Made by a program: the position numbers and the translations under genes. A stretch of 5,012 nt of DNA from Sediminispirochaeta sp. (lineage in GTDB: Bacteria > Spirochaetota > Spirochaetia > DSM-16054 > Sediminispirochaetaceae), in contig DSBN01000157.1 in the NCBI GenBank assembly GCA_011046055.1, positions 1 through 5,012 of the forward strand, given 5' to 3'. Shown here one piece after another: positions 1 through 5,012 of the stretch. The stretch's first letter is position 1. Each line of letters starts with the position of its first letter. The notes under the pieces are model-generated. The model had not been told where the DNA came from and searched no databases. It was given only the letters and a program-made list of their open reading frames with translations.

Positions 1-1
1 G

Positions 2-463
2 AAACTCCACCGTCTGAGCCGATCGGTCATTGTGCTGGATGAGGCTCAGACCTTGCCGCCTGGCCTTCTTTTGCCGACTCTTGACGTGCTCAGGTGGTTG
101 GCCACGCCCGTAGAACAGGGTGGGTACGGTTCAACGGTCGTCTTCTGTACAGCCACCCAACCCGCTTATGAAGTTGGCCCTTGGAAGGCTTACGCCGAGG
201 AGATCAAAATAAGAGAGATCGTTCCGGATTATCCGAGGCATTTCGATGAAATGAGGCGTGTGGAGTATGATCCTGAGACCAGGACTCTTTCATGGAAGGA
301 TCTGGCCTCAGAGCTTAGAGAAGCGGACCAGGTCCTCGTTATATTGAACACTCGGAAAGACGCGTTGGCACTCTTCGATTGCCTGGATCGAAATGACGAG
401 GCTTATCACCTATCGACTCTTCTGTGTGGCTCACACACAGGAAACGGGTATTGGATGAGGTAA
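2..463 (+). CDS. cas3: Cas3 helicase, upstream fragment (truncated by window start, ends at a frameshift)
   Basis: Part of the Cas3 helicase-nuclease, which Cascade recruits to unwind and degrade target DNA. The open frame runs in from before the window (first full codon at base 2), so the HD nuclease domain and Walker A motif lie outside. Visible are the Walker B/motif II DEAQ box in [15 protein letters not shown] (bases 32-76), motif III as FCTATQPA (143-166), and the start of the second RecA lobe with [11 protein letters not shown] (about 332-364). The peptide reaches [11 protein letters not shown] and then diverges from what is expected, with junk TGNGYWMR before TAA at 461-463. The normal continuation, HRKRVLDEV, lies in the frame used by the next fragment. 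The switch maps to the CA run at 432-439. I read this and the next entry as one broken gene. Family assignment is very secure; whether the break is biological or a sequencing error cannot be told from one sequence. Confidence 0.9.
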   Translation, partial: KLHRLSRSVIVLDEAQTLPPGLLLPTLDVLRWLATPVEQGGYGSTVVFCTATQPAYEVGPWKAYAEEIKIREIVPDYPRHFDEMRRVEYDPETRTLSWKDLASELREADQVLVILNTRKDALALFDCLDRNDEAYHLSTLLCGSHTGNGYWMR

Positions 464-1125
464 GATGCCGCCTTGAAAATGACCAGCCCGTGATCCTAAT
501 CAGCACTCAGGTTGTAGAGGCCGGGGTGGATCTCGATTTCCCTGTGGTGTACCGTGCGATGGGGCCGCTGGACCGCATCGTGCAGGCGGCGGGCCGCTGC
601 AACCGAAACGGCAGGATGGAGGTAGGCCGGGTGGTCATCTTCGAGCCTGCGGAGGGTGCAAGCCCAGGCGGGCCTTACAAGACGGGCATCGAAAAGGCCC
701 GGTTGCTCCTTCACGCTAATCAGAAAGAGCGGCTTCACGACCCCGAGTTTTACCGAGAGTATTATGAGAGGCTTTTCGGATTAGACGGTGTGGAAATGGA
801 TGAGAAGAAGATCCAAACCTACCGCGAACAGTTGAACTACCCTGAAGTTGCAACCCGCTACAAGCTTATTGAGAAGGATACCATTCAAGTGATTGTTCCT
901 TACGAGAACGCTCTTGACCATGTCAGCCATTGGCAGAGTCATCCGAATTATCGAACCTGGCGCAGCTTGCAGCCCTATCTTGTGAGCATTTTCCGACAGG
1001 AAGCCCTCAAGAAACACGAATGGCTGTGTCCCGTTTCGGAGAATCTGTTTATCTGGAAAGGCGAATACGACGACAAGAAGGGAATGGTAGAAGGGTACAG
1101 GGATCCAGCGGATTTGATCGTTTAG
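424..1125 (+). CDS. cas3: Cas3 helicase, downstream fragment (second RecA lobe and C-terminal domain)
   Basis: Continuation of cas3 in another frame. Homology starts near base 440 ([12 protein letters not shown]), just past the CA run. The GTG at 424 only opens the frame: no Shine-Dalgarno precedes it, and it lies inside the upstream fragment, so independent translation looks unlikely. Motif V is clear as [14 protein letters not shown] (502-543), and motif VI as [11 protein letters not shown] (583-615), containing the arginines that contact ATP in superfamily 2 helicases. The rest is the poorly conserved Cas3 C-terminal region, ending at a normal-looking terminus (TAG 1123-1125). The AGGAGGT site of cas5c begins at base 1124 within this stop codon, so the genes form one transcription unit. 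Alone, this fragment lacks Walker A, Walker B and the HD domain and should have no helicase or nuclease activity. Confidence 0.9.
   Translation: MWLTHRKRVLDEVRCRLENDQPVILISTQVVEAGVDLDFPVVYRAMGPLDRIVQAAGRCNRNGRMEVGRVVIFEPAEGASPGGPYKTGIEKARLLLHANQKERLHDPEFYREYYERLFGLDGVEMDEKKIQTYREQLNYPEVATRYKLIEKDTIQVIVPYENALDHVSHWQSHPNYRTWRSLQPYLVSIFRQEALKKHEWLCPVSENLFIWKGEYDDKKGMVEGYRDPADLIV
432..439 (+). other. Frameshift site in cas3: (CA)4 run
   Basis: The cas3 reading frame changes here. With the sequence as given, the upstream frame hits TAA at 461. If one CA unit is removed, the codons read GGC TCA CAC AGG AAA CGG (G S H R K R) and pass straight into the downstream fragment, restoring the usual Cas3 sequence with no residue gained or lost. 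The run also forms the 3' arm of a hairpin: CTGTGTG (422-428) can pair with CACACAG (434-440). After removal of one CA the stem closes perfectly around a 3-base GCT loop. A short tandem repeat inside an inverted repeat is a typical slippage hotspot. A -1 ribosomal shift would reach the same frame, but I see no good slippery heptamer in register. Confidence 0.8.
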
Positions 1126-1130
1126 GAGGT
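1124..1130 (+). promoter_or_regulatory. Ribosome binding site deciding the cas5c start
   Basis: AGGAGGT, a near-perfect anti-16S match, begins in the cas3 stop codon. It sits 7 bases before ATG 1138. This rules out the longer in-frame GTG at 1129, which overlaps the site itself. Confidence 0.85.
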
Positions 1131-1137
1131 GACCCAG

Positions 1138-1827
1138 ATGGAATCTCGCAACAACGTGCGTGTACGTGTATGGGGAGACTATGCCTGCTTCTCACGGCCG
1201 GAGTTCAAGGTCGAGCGGGTAAGCTACCCTGTGATGACGCCCAGTGCGGCCCGAGGGGTGCTCGAGGCAATCTTTTGGAAGCCCGAGATCCGCTACGAGG
1301 TACACCGGATCGGTGTTTTGGCCTTGGGATCACAAACCGTTATCCTACGCAATGAACTGAAGGATCGGCAAGGCACGAAGCCGATCCTGGTGGAGTCCAG
1401 CAGGCAACAGAGGTCGAGCCTTATTCTCAAAGGGGTGGATTACATTATCGAGGCGGAGGTGAGATTACGGCCGCACGCGGTCGATCCGATCCCAAAATAT
1501 CTCGATCAATTCAACAGACGATTGGACAAGGGTCAGTATCACCACACCCCATACCTGGGCACCCGGGAATTCGCCGCCCATTTCGATCGGCCAAACGGTG
1601 AAAGACCCCAGCCATTTGATCTATCCATCGGGACCATGCTCTTCGATATCGCTTTCGTGGAAAGCGCTGGACGGGACGAACTTGAATTTAGGCGGCCGGG
1701 CAGGGAGAAACCTGTCAGGGGCTATGCGCAGGCGATTTTTTTTGATGCCCGTGTGAAAGACGGCTGGCTGACTGTGCCTGCTGAGAAGTACAAGAACATC
1801 TACAGGTTGGAGGGTGAACATGTTTAG
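1138..1827 (+). CDS. cas5c: Cas5c (Cas5d), type I-C Cascade subunit and pre-crRNA endoribonuclease
   Basis: RAMP-fold subunit that caps the crRNA 5' handle. In type I-C, which lacks Cas6, it also cuts the pre-crRNA repeats. The 229 residues match the usual length of about 210-240. The N-terminus VRVWGDYACFSRPEFKVERV and the following MTPSAARGVLEAIFWKPEIR (residues 33-52) are hallmark I-C Cas5 sequence. KGQYHHTPYLGTREF (131-145) corresponds to the Lys/His region that is catalytic in the studied Bacillus halodurans Cas5d. At the position I align with that enzyme's catalytic Tyr46, this protein has Phe46, which may mean a different active-site arrangement. ATG 1138 is chosen from its strong Shine-Dalgarno site. 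The 3' end overlaps cas8c by 8 bases, suggesting translational coupling. It is intact, with no sign of decay, unlike cas3 upstream. Confidence 0.95.
   Translation: MESRNNVRVRVWGDYACFSRPEFKVERVSYPVMTPSAARGVLEAIFWKPEIRYEVHRIGVLALGSQTVILRNELKDRQGTKPILVESSRQQRSSLILKGVDYIIEAEVRLRPHAVDPIPKYLDQFNRRLDKGQYHHTPYLGTREFAAHFDRPNGERPQPFDLSIGTMLFDIAFVESAGRDELEFRRPGREKPVRGYAQAIFFDARVKDGWLTVPAEKYKNIYRLEGEHV
1809..1814 (+). promoter_or_regulatory. Ribosome binding site deciding the cas8c start
   Basis: GGAGGG lies inside the 3' end of cas5c, 5 bases before ATG 1820. It overlaps the alternative in-frame GTG at 1814, making ATG 1820 the better start. Confidence 0.75.
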
Positions 1828-3628
1828 AGAACTGGTGGAGCTGGGCCGTGAACTCGAAGGGAAGGGGCGTCTGCCGCCACCTGGTTTTTATCTTTACGGA
1901 GAACCTATCAAGTGGGTGCTGCACCTGTGGCCGGATAGGGTCTACCTTGAGGCTGCTGAGCTTGCTCTCCCAAGACCTTTCAGTGGAAGGGCCTCCAGCG
2001 TCGAGGCCCATCTCTTGGCCGACGAGGCAGGATATGCGCTTGGCGTCGATAAGGTCAAGGCGGGCACTGCAGACCGGCGCAGCCCAGAGAAGCACAAGGC
2101 GTTTAGAACTCTGCTCAAAGAATTCGTGGCCTGGAGCGGTCTTAAAGCTGTTGAATTGCGGGAAGCCATAGGGTGGCTCGAAACTGCCCTTGATTCAGGC
2201 CGAGTGCGCCAGGATCCCCGGTTTGGGGAAATCCTTTCCAAGGATTGGGTTTCTTTCGTGGCGGAAGTAGGTCCCCTAAAAGGGCACCACCTATTCGAAC
2301 ACCCGGAAGCCCAGGCATTTTGGATCGAAGAAATCCAGGCACGTAGCGCCCCAGGGGAACAAGCGAAGAAAAAGCAGGTCGTGGCTGGGTGTGCCGTCTG
2401 TGGGGACGAGCGCGCACTGGCAGGCAAGATTCCCTTGAAAGTGAAGCTTTTTAAGACCAACCCCTTGCATTCGCTGAACCAAGACGCCTTCACTTCCTTT
2501 CGTGGCGGATCAGATACCTCGAAGAAGACGCACATTGGGATCTGCTACCAATGCGGAGACAGTGCTTCCAGGGCCTTCAATTTCCTCAGTAACTCGGAGC
2601 AGCACCGCAGAAACATCATGCGCGACAAGGAAAAGCAGGACAGCCTGATCAATCAGATCGCCCTGTTCTGGCTCAAGGCGCCAGCCCCCGTGCTGGCGGG
2701 AGAGGCAATTCTCGATCTGAGCGATCTTAACACCATAGATTGGGGTGCGGCCCTGCAAGAGATTGGCGAAAGAGGCCCCTCTGCCGAGGCCACCCTGTCG
2801 CAAGTCCTGGAGCTGCTGAAACTTCCATGGAGTCCCACAGATTCCACTCTCACCCTGGACGACTATGGGTTCTACCTGGGCGTGCTCTCGCCTAACAAGG
2901 GCCGTATCGCGCTCAGGGAGTGGATCGATGTCTCGCTAACGGAATTCAAGAGGCATCTCAGGACTTATCTCGAGGCCACACTCATGGTCTCCCCGTGGGG
3001 CGACGCGCCAAGACCGCTTTCGATCAGCACGCTTGTTCAGGCGGTCGATGGAGGCAACCCCAACCATACAAGGGGGCTTCTGCGCACTGCTTACATGGGG
3101 CACAGACCTCCGAATGGGTTGTGGGTATCTGCCGTGAATAGATTGCGGAATCCGAACATACTTCAAACCCCAAAAGAGGCATGGCGGTTGCATGCATTGG
3201 CTGCCTTGCTTAAGCTGGGCCTATTTTTCGGTAAAGAGGAGGTACAAGGCATGACAGAACTAAACCCCCACCACGAAACCAAGGCTTACCTGTGCGGACG
3301 GCTGCTTGCCGTCCTGGAGGAGGCCCAACTGCGAGCCTCAAATTTCAAGCTCAACAAGACCCTGGTTGACCGTTTCTACGGGGCTGCCTCCACTGCTCCG
3401 GCCACAACCTTCGGGGCGCTGATTCGAATGGCGACCACAGCGCACCTCCCGGAGATCGGCAAAAAGGTGAATGTGCTGATGGAGGAAGTGATGGCGAGCC
3501 TCGATAGGTCAGGCGGCTTTCCCAGGTCCCTGACCCTGGCCGAACAGGCCGAGTTTGGACTGGGCTTCTATCACCAAAGGGCAAAATTTCGTGCCGGGCG
3601 CGGAAAAACAAAGACTGAAGGAGGATAA
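1820..3628 (+). CDS. cas8c: Cas8c (Csd1), type I-C Cascade large subunit
   Basis: Large subunit of the type I-C surveillance complex. In the family it recognises the PAM, helps open the target duplex and docks Cas3. The 602 residues fit the usual Csd1 size. The N-terminus (MFRELVELGRELEGKGRLPP, then PGFYLYGEP) is typical. In the middle, two Cys pairs, CAVC (191-194) and CYQC (242-245), 47 residues apart, look like a four-cysteine metal-binding knuckle. WLKAPAP and the later NPNHTRGLLRTAYMG stretch also suit Csd1. The C-terminal part from Met478 on is helical and corresponds to Cas11; it carries its own internal start signal (separate entry). Start ATG 1820 overlaps the cas5c end by 8 bases. 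The stop (TAA 3626-3628) is 2 bases before the cas7c ATG, and the cas7c Shine-Dalgarno lies within the last cas8c codons. No frame damage is seen. Confidence 0.95.
   Translation: MFRELVELGRELEGKGRLPPPGFYLYGEPIKWVLHLWPDRVYLEAAELALPRPFSGRASSVEAHLLADEAGYALGVDKVKAGTADRRSPEKHKAFRTLLKEFVAWSGLKAVELREAIGWLETALDSGRVRQDPRFGEILSKDWVSFVAEVGPLKGHHLFEHPEAQAFWIEEIQARSAPGEQAKKKQVVAGCAVCGDERALAGKIPLKVKLFKTNPLHSLNQDAFTSFRGGSDTSKKTHIGICYQCGDSASRAFNFLSNSEQHRRNIMRDKEKQDSLINQIALFWLKAPAPVLAGEAILDLSDLNTIDWGAALQEIGERGPSAEATLSQVLELLKLPWSPTDSTLTLDDYGFYLGVLSPNKGRIALREWIDVSLTEFKRHLRTYLEATLMVSPWGDAPRPLSISTLVQAVDGGNPNHTRGLLRTAYMGHRPPNGLWVSAVNRLRNPNILQTPKEAWRLHALAALLKLGLFFGKEEVQGMTELNPHHETKAYLCGRLLAVLEEAQLRASNFKLNKTLVDRFYGAASTAPATTFGALIRMATTAHLPEIGKKVNVLMEEVMASLDRSGGFPRSLTLAEQAEFGLGFYHQRAKFRAGRGKTKTEGG
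3237..3243 (+). promoter_or_regulatory. Internal ribosome binding site within cas8c for Cas11c
   Basis: AGGAGGT, extended to AAGAGGAGGT from 3234, is followed by 7 bases and then ATG 3251 in the cas8c frame. Motif and spacing are identical to those of cas5c, and at least as good as those of cas8c itself. It encodes Glu-Glu-Val within Cas8c, so the cas8c product does not need it as a signal. Confidence 0.8.
3251..3628 (+). CDS. cas11c: Cas11c small subunit, translated from an internal start in cas8c
   Basis: Predicted separate product of 125 residues, identical to Cas8c residues 478-602. Independent translation of a Cas11 small subunit from inside the large-subunit gene is established for type I-C and for some other type I systems. 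Cas11 lines the belly of Cascade and supports R-loop formation. Here the evidence is an in-frame ATG with an optimal AGGAGGT site 7 bases upstream. The length fits a ~14 kDa small subunit. The content is helix-rich, starting MTELNPHHETKAYLCGRLLA and then VLEEAQLRASN, and ending in a basic tail (GRGKTKTEGG). The stop is shared with cas8c. Expression beyond the Cas8c level would fit the extra copies of Cas11 in the complex. Because it is nested in the same frame, a one-gene-per-locus annotation would miss it. Confidence 0.8.
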   Translation: MTELNPHHETKAYLCGRLLAVLEEAQLRASNFKLNKTLVDRFYGAASTAPATTFGALIRMATTAHLPEIGKKVNVLMEEVMASLDRSGGFPRSLTLAEQAEFGLGFYHQRAKFRAGRGKTKTEGG

Positions 3629-3630
3629 CA

Positions 3631-4521
3631 ATGAGCCACAACGATCCCACCAAACGACACGAATTTGTTTTGCTGTTCGATGTGAAGGACGGAAACCCCA
3701 ACGGAGACCCTGACTCTGGCAACATGCCCAGGGTGGACCCCGAGACCATGCATGGTTTGGTCACGGACGTGGCCCTCAAGCGCAAGATCCGGGATTACCT
3801 TCATGTCACAAAACAGACGAGCATTTTCATCCAGAGTGAAAAAGCGCTTAATACTCTGATTGAGGACGCGGCCAATGAAAAGGGCGCTGAAAAAGCTAAG
3901 AAAACAGTGAATAAAGACGTTCAAAGGGAGATGTGCAGACGCTACTATGATATTCGCATGTTCGGGGCGGTGCTTTCGACAGGCGATTTCAATGCAGGAC
4001 AAGTACGTGGTCCCGTTCAATTCACCTTCGCCCGATCTATTGATCCGGTGTTGCCTATGGATGTAAGCATTACCCGTCAGGCTCGCACAACCACAGATCG
4101 CATGGAGACAGGCACGACCGAGATGGGACGCAAACCGATTGTTCCCTATGGCCTTTACCGCGCACACGGGTATTTCAATCCCTTCCTGGCTGAGGTCACG
4201 GGTGTAAGTTCCGAAGACCTTAAAGACTTCTGGGACGCGGTGGTAAACCTTTTCGAGTTGGATCGGTCTGCGGCTCGGGGGGAGATGAGCATGCGGGGGG
4301 TCGGTGTCTTTACCCACGAGAACAAGAAAGGCAATGCCGCGGCCCACAGGCTCTTCAATTTGATTCGTGTTCCCACGGTCGGTACAGCACGTGACTTTGC
4401 AGTTTACCAGGTCATCGCCCCTAGGTCAGGATCACTTGGTGCCTATGGCTTCCCCGGGGTAACCTTAAACTGGTTGGTCAAACCGGAGAACTGGGTGGAA
4501 CTAGCTCAACAGAAGGGTTGA
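3631..4521 (+). CDS. cas7c: Cas7c (Csd2), type I-C Cascade backbone subunit
   Basis: RAMP-fold protein that polymerises along the crRNA spacer to form the Cascade backbone. The 296 residues match the family's length of about 280-300. The Csd2 signature is near the N-terminus: DVKDGNPNGDPDSGNMPRVD (17-36), then PETMHGLVTDVALKRKIRDY (37-56). Next come FGAVLST (from residue 111), RGPVQFTFARSIDPV (from 126) and MGRKPIVPYGLYRAHGYFNP, all typical of the family. The start is secure: AAGGAGG (3618-3624), a 6-base spacer, then ATG. It lies 2 bases after the cas8c stop and belongs to the same operon. It is intact to TGA 4519-4521. In canonical I-C loci cas4-cas1-cas2 follow; here no gene follows within the remaining ~490 bases. 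Confidence 0.97.
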   Translation: MSHNDPTKRHEFVLLFDVKDGNPNGDPDSGNMPRVDPETMHGLVTDVALKRKIRDYLHVTKQTSIFIQSEKALNTLIEDAANEKGAEKAKKTVNKDVQREMCRRYYDIRMFGAVLSTGDFNAGQVRGPVQFTFARSIDPVLPMDVSITRQARTTTDRMETGTTEMGRKPIVPYGLYRAHGYFNPFLAEVTGVSSEDLKDFWDAVVNLFELDRSAARGEMSMRGVGVFTHENKKGNAAAHRLFNLIRVPTVGTARDFAVYQVIAPRSGSLGAYGFPGVTLNWLVKPENWVELAQQKG

Positions 4522-4679
4522 GAACGATGCTTTCCGTGATGGCTCCGGGTTTTTGGTCCCCTGGCGGGCCGGAATGGTAGGCAGCATGGGCCACTTATTG
4601 AATATAGGTTTTACGAGATGTTTACCATCGCGTGATAAGAGGGCGTGGATAGAGCCATAGCTGTTTTCAGGAGGAGCGA

Positions 4680-4771
4680 GATCTGGAAGATCCCTCTCAA
4701 CAATGGCTGCTGGTTTTCTGGTCAGGATGTGTTGTTGAGTGCAATGTAGAAACCCTGGCCCTCTGGCCAGG
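4680..4771. repeat. Cluster of three inverted repeats (possible structured RNA or hairpin element)
   Basis: Three perfect short inverted repeats lie in a row. GATCT (4680-4684) pairs with AGATC (4688-4692) around a 3-base loop. CTCAACAA (4696-4703) pairs with TTGTTGAG (4732-4739) around 28 bases. CCTGGCC (4754-4760) pairs with GGCCAGG (4765-4771) around CTCT. The last is a stable GC-rich hairpin, but no T tract follows on +. On - it is followed only by GTTTCT, so it is a poor terminator on either strand. I do not recognise a known RNA family. Confidence 0.35.
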
Positions 4772-4829
4772 TCAGAGACCTTACTGTTCTGCCGCTTGAA
4801 CAATTTTTAAAATCGTGGTGGCGAAGCCA

Positions 4830-4889
4830 TGAATCGGGCGTAAAGCATGAGCTTCCAGCCCCGGATAGTCCGATTCAAGCGCTTTTTTT
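4830..4889 (+). terminator. Possible factor-independent terminator
   Basis: TGAATCGG (4830-4837) pairs with CCGATTCA (4870-4877). A smaller AAGC/GCTT hairpin (4843-4846 with 4851-4854) lies within the 32-base loop. Seven T residues follow at 4883-4889, after AGCGC. It could end the cas transcript about 310-370 bases past cas7c. The long loop and the gap before the T tract weaken the call. Confidence 0.3.
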
Positions 4890-5012
4890 ACTCTATTCCA
4901 TCCCCCAGGCCGAACCTTTTGACCATGCCTCAAGGCGCGAAGAAGCTGGATAGGAAGTGACCTTAAAGGAAACCGCGATGGACCGCTCTAAAGACAACCG
5001 AAGTGGCGACTC

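Larger units (their letters stand above)
4522..5012. other. Region after cas7c with no recognisable gene; cas4-cas1-cas2 and CRISPR array not seen
   Basis: I read the + frames here and found neither a Cas4-like start (Cys-rich N-terminus, PD-(D/E)XK) nor any Cas1 or Cas2 sequence. No direct repeat of ~30 bases is present, so there is no CRISPR array. No + strand frame with a start codon exceeds a few dozen codons. The region contains inverted repeats (listed separately), a T7 tract, and two stop-bounded open frames without good starts: 4750-4953 on + (67 aa) and 4781-4987 on - (68 aa). It could be a plain intergenic spacer, the scar of a lost adaptation module, or decayed mobile DNA. The sequence does not decide between these. 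Confidence 0.6.

Noticed and set aside
424..463. Programmed -1 ribosomal frameshift joining the cas3 fragments
   Set aside because: The needed direction fits, but no X XXY YYZ heptamer occurs in register; A GGA AAC near 439-445 is the closest and pairs poorly. Gain of one CA unit is simpler and restores the family sequence exactly.
930..1355. 141-codon + strand frame spanning the cas3/cas5c junction
   Set aside because: It overlaps two confidently assigned genes in another frame, and its translation (Gly/Arg/Cys-rich) resembles no family I know.
1942..2535. 197-codon open frame on the - strand opposite cas8c
   Set aside because: Low-complexity Ser/Arg/Pro-rich translation, typical of a shadow frame; the + strand Cas8c explains the region.
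3571..4347. 258-codon open frame on the - strand opposite cas7c
   Set aside because: It is antisense to the strongly conserved Csd2 sequence, has no recognisable motif, and is explained by codon bias of the + strand gene.
4527..4580. 17-codon ATG frame just after cas7c
   Set aside because: Only a weak AGAAGGG precedes it, and the peptide is too short and featureless to support a gene or a cas4 start.
4501..4803. 100-codon - strand frame starting at 4803 and running into the cas7c 3' end
   Set aside because: It has an ATG but no clear Shine-Dalgarno, no recognisable motif, and overlaps the end of cas7c antisense. Too weak to call.
4522..5012. CRISPR array or leader
   Set aside because: No repeated ~30-base unit, and nothing like the I-C repeat with its GAAAC end, was found on either strand.

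Overview
The window holds most of the effector operon of a type I-C CRISPR-Cas system (older name Dvulg). All genes are on the + strand and tightly packed in the order cas3 (3' part only), cas5c, cas8c, cas7c. The DNA is moderately GC-rich with strong AGGAGG-type Shine-Dalgarno sites. That suits an anaerobic proteobacterium (Desulfo-type) or a Firmicute, but nothing in the window fixes the taxon.

Bases 2-1125 encode the C-terminal ~370 codons of Cas3: the DEAQ box, the TATQP motif, the second RecA lobe and the C-terminal domain. The window cuts off the HD nuclease domain and Walker A. The Cas3 frame is broken at a (CA)4 run at 432-439. Removing one CA unit rejoins the two halves into a normal family sequence. 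The gene therefore looks frameshifted, unless the read is wrong or the frame is recovered by slippage.

Bases 1138-4521 carry an intact Cascade module. Cas5c (229 aa) is the crRNA-processing and 5'-handle subunit, Cas8c (602 aa) the large subunit, and Cas7c (296 aa) the backbone. A further gene is hidden inside cas8c: an in-frame ATG at 3251, preceded by an AGGAGGT site at 3237-3243, should give a separate 125-residue Cas11c small subunit. Its signal has the same motif and spacing as that of cas5c.

Bases 4522-5012 contain no convincing gene. The canonical next genes (cas4, cas1, cas2) and a CRISPR repeat array are not seen here. The stretch holds several inverted repeats, a possible factor-independent terminator and two short opposing open frames that may be gene debris.

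Overall, the target-binding complex looks complete while the Cas3 effector is apparently broken and no adaptation genes follow. If the frameshift is real, the locus could bind DNA targets but could not degrade them through its own Cas3.
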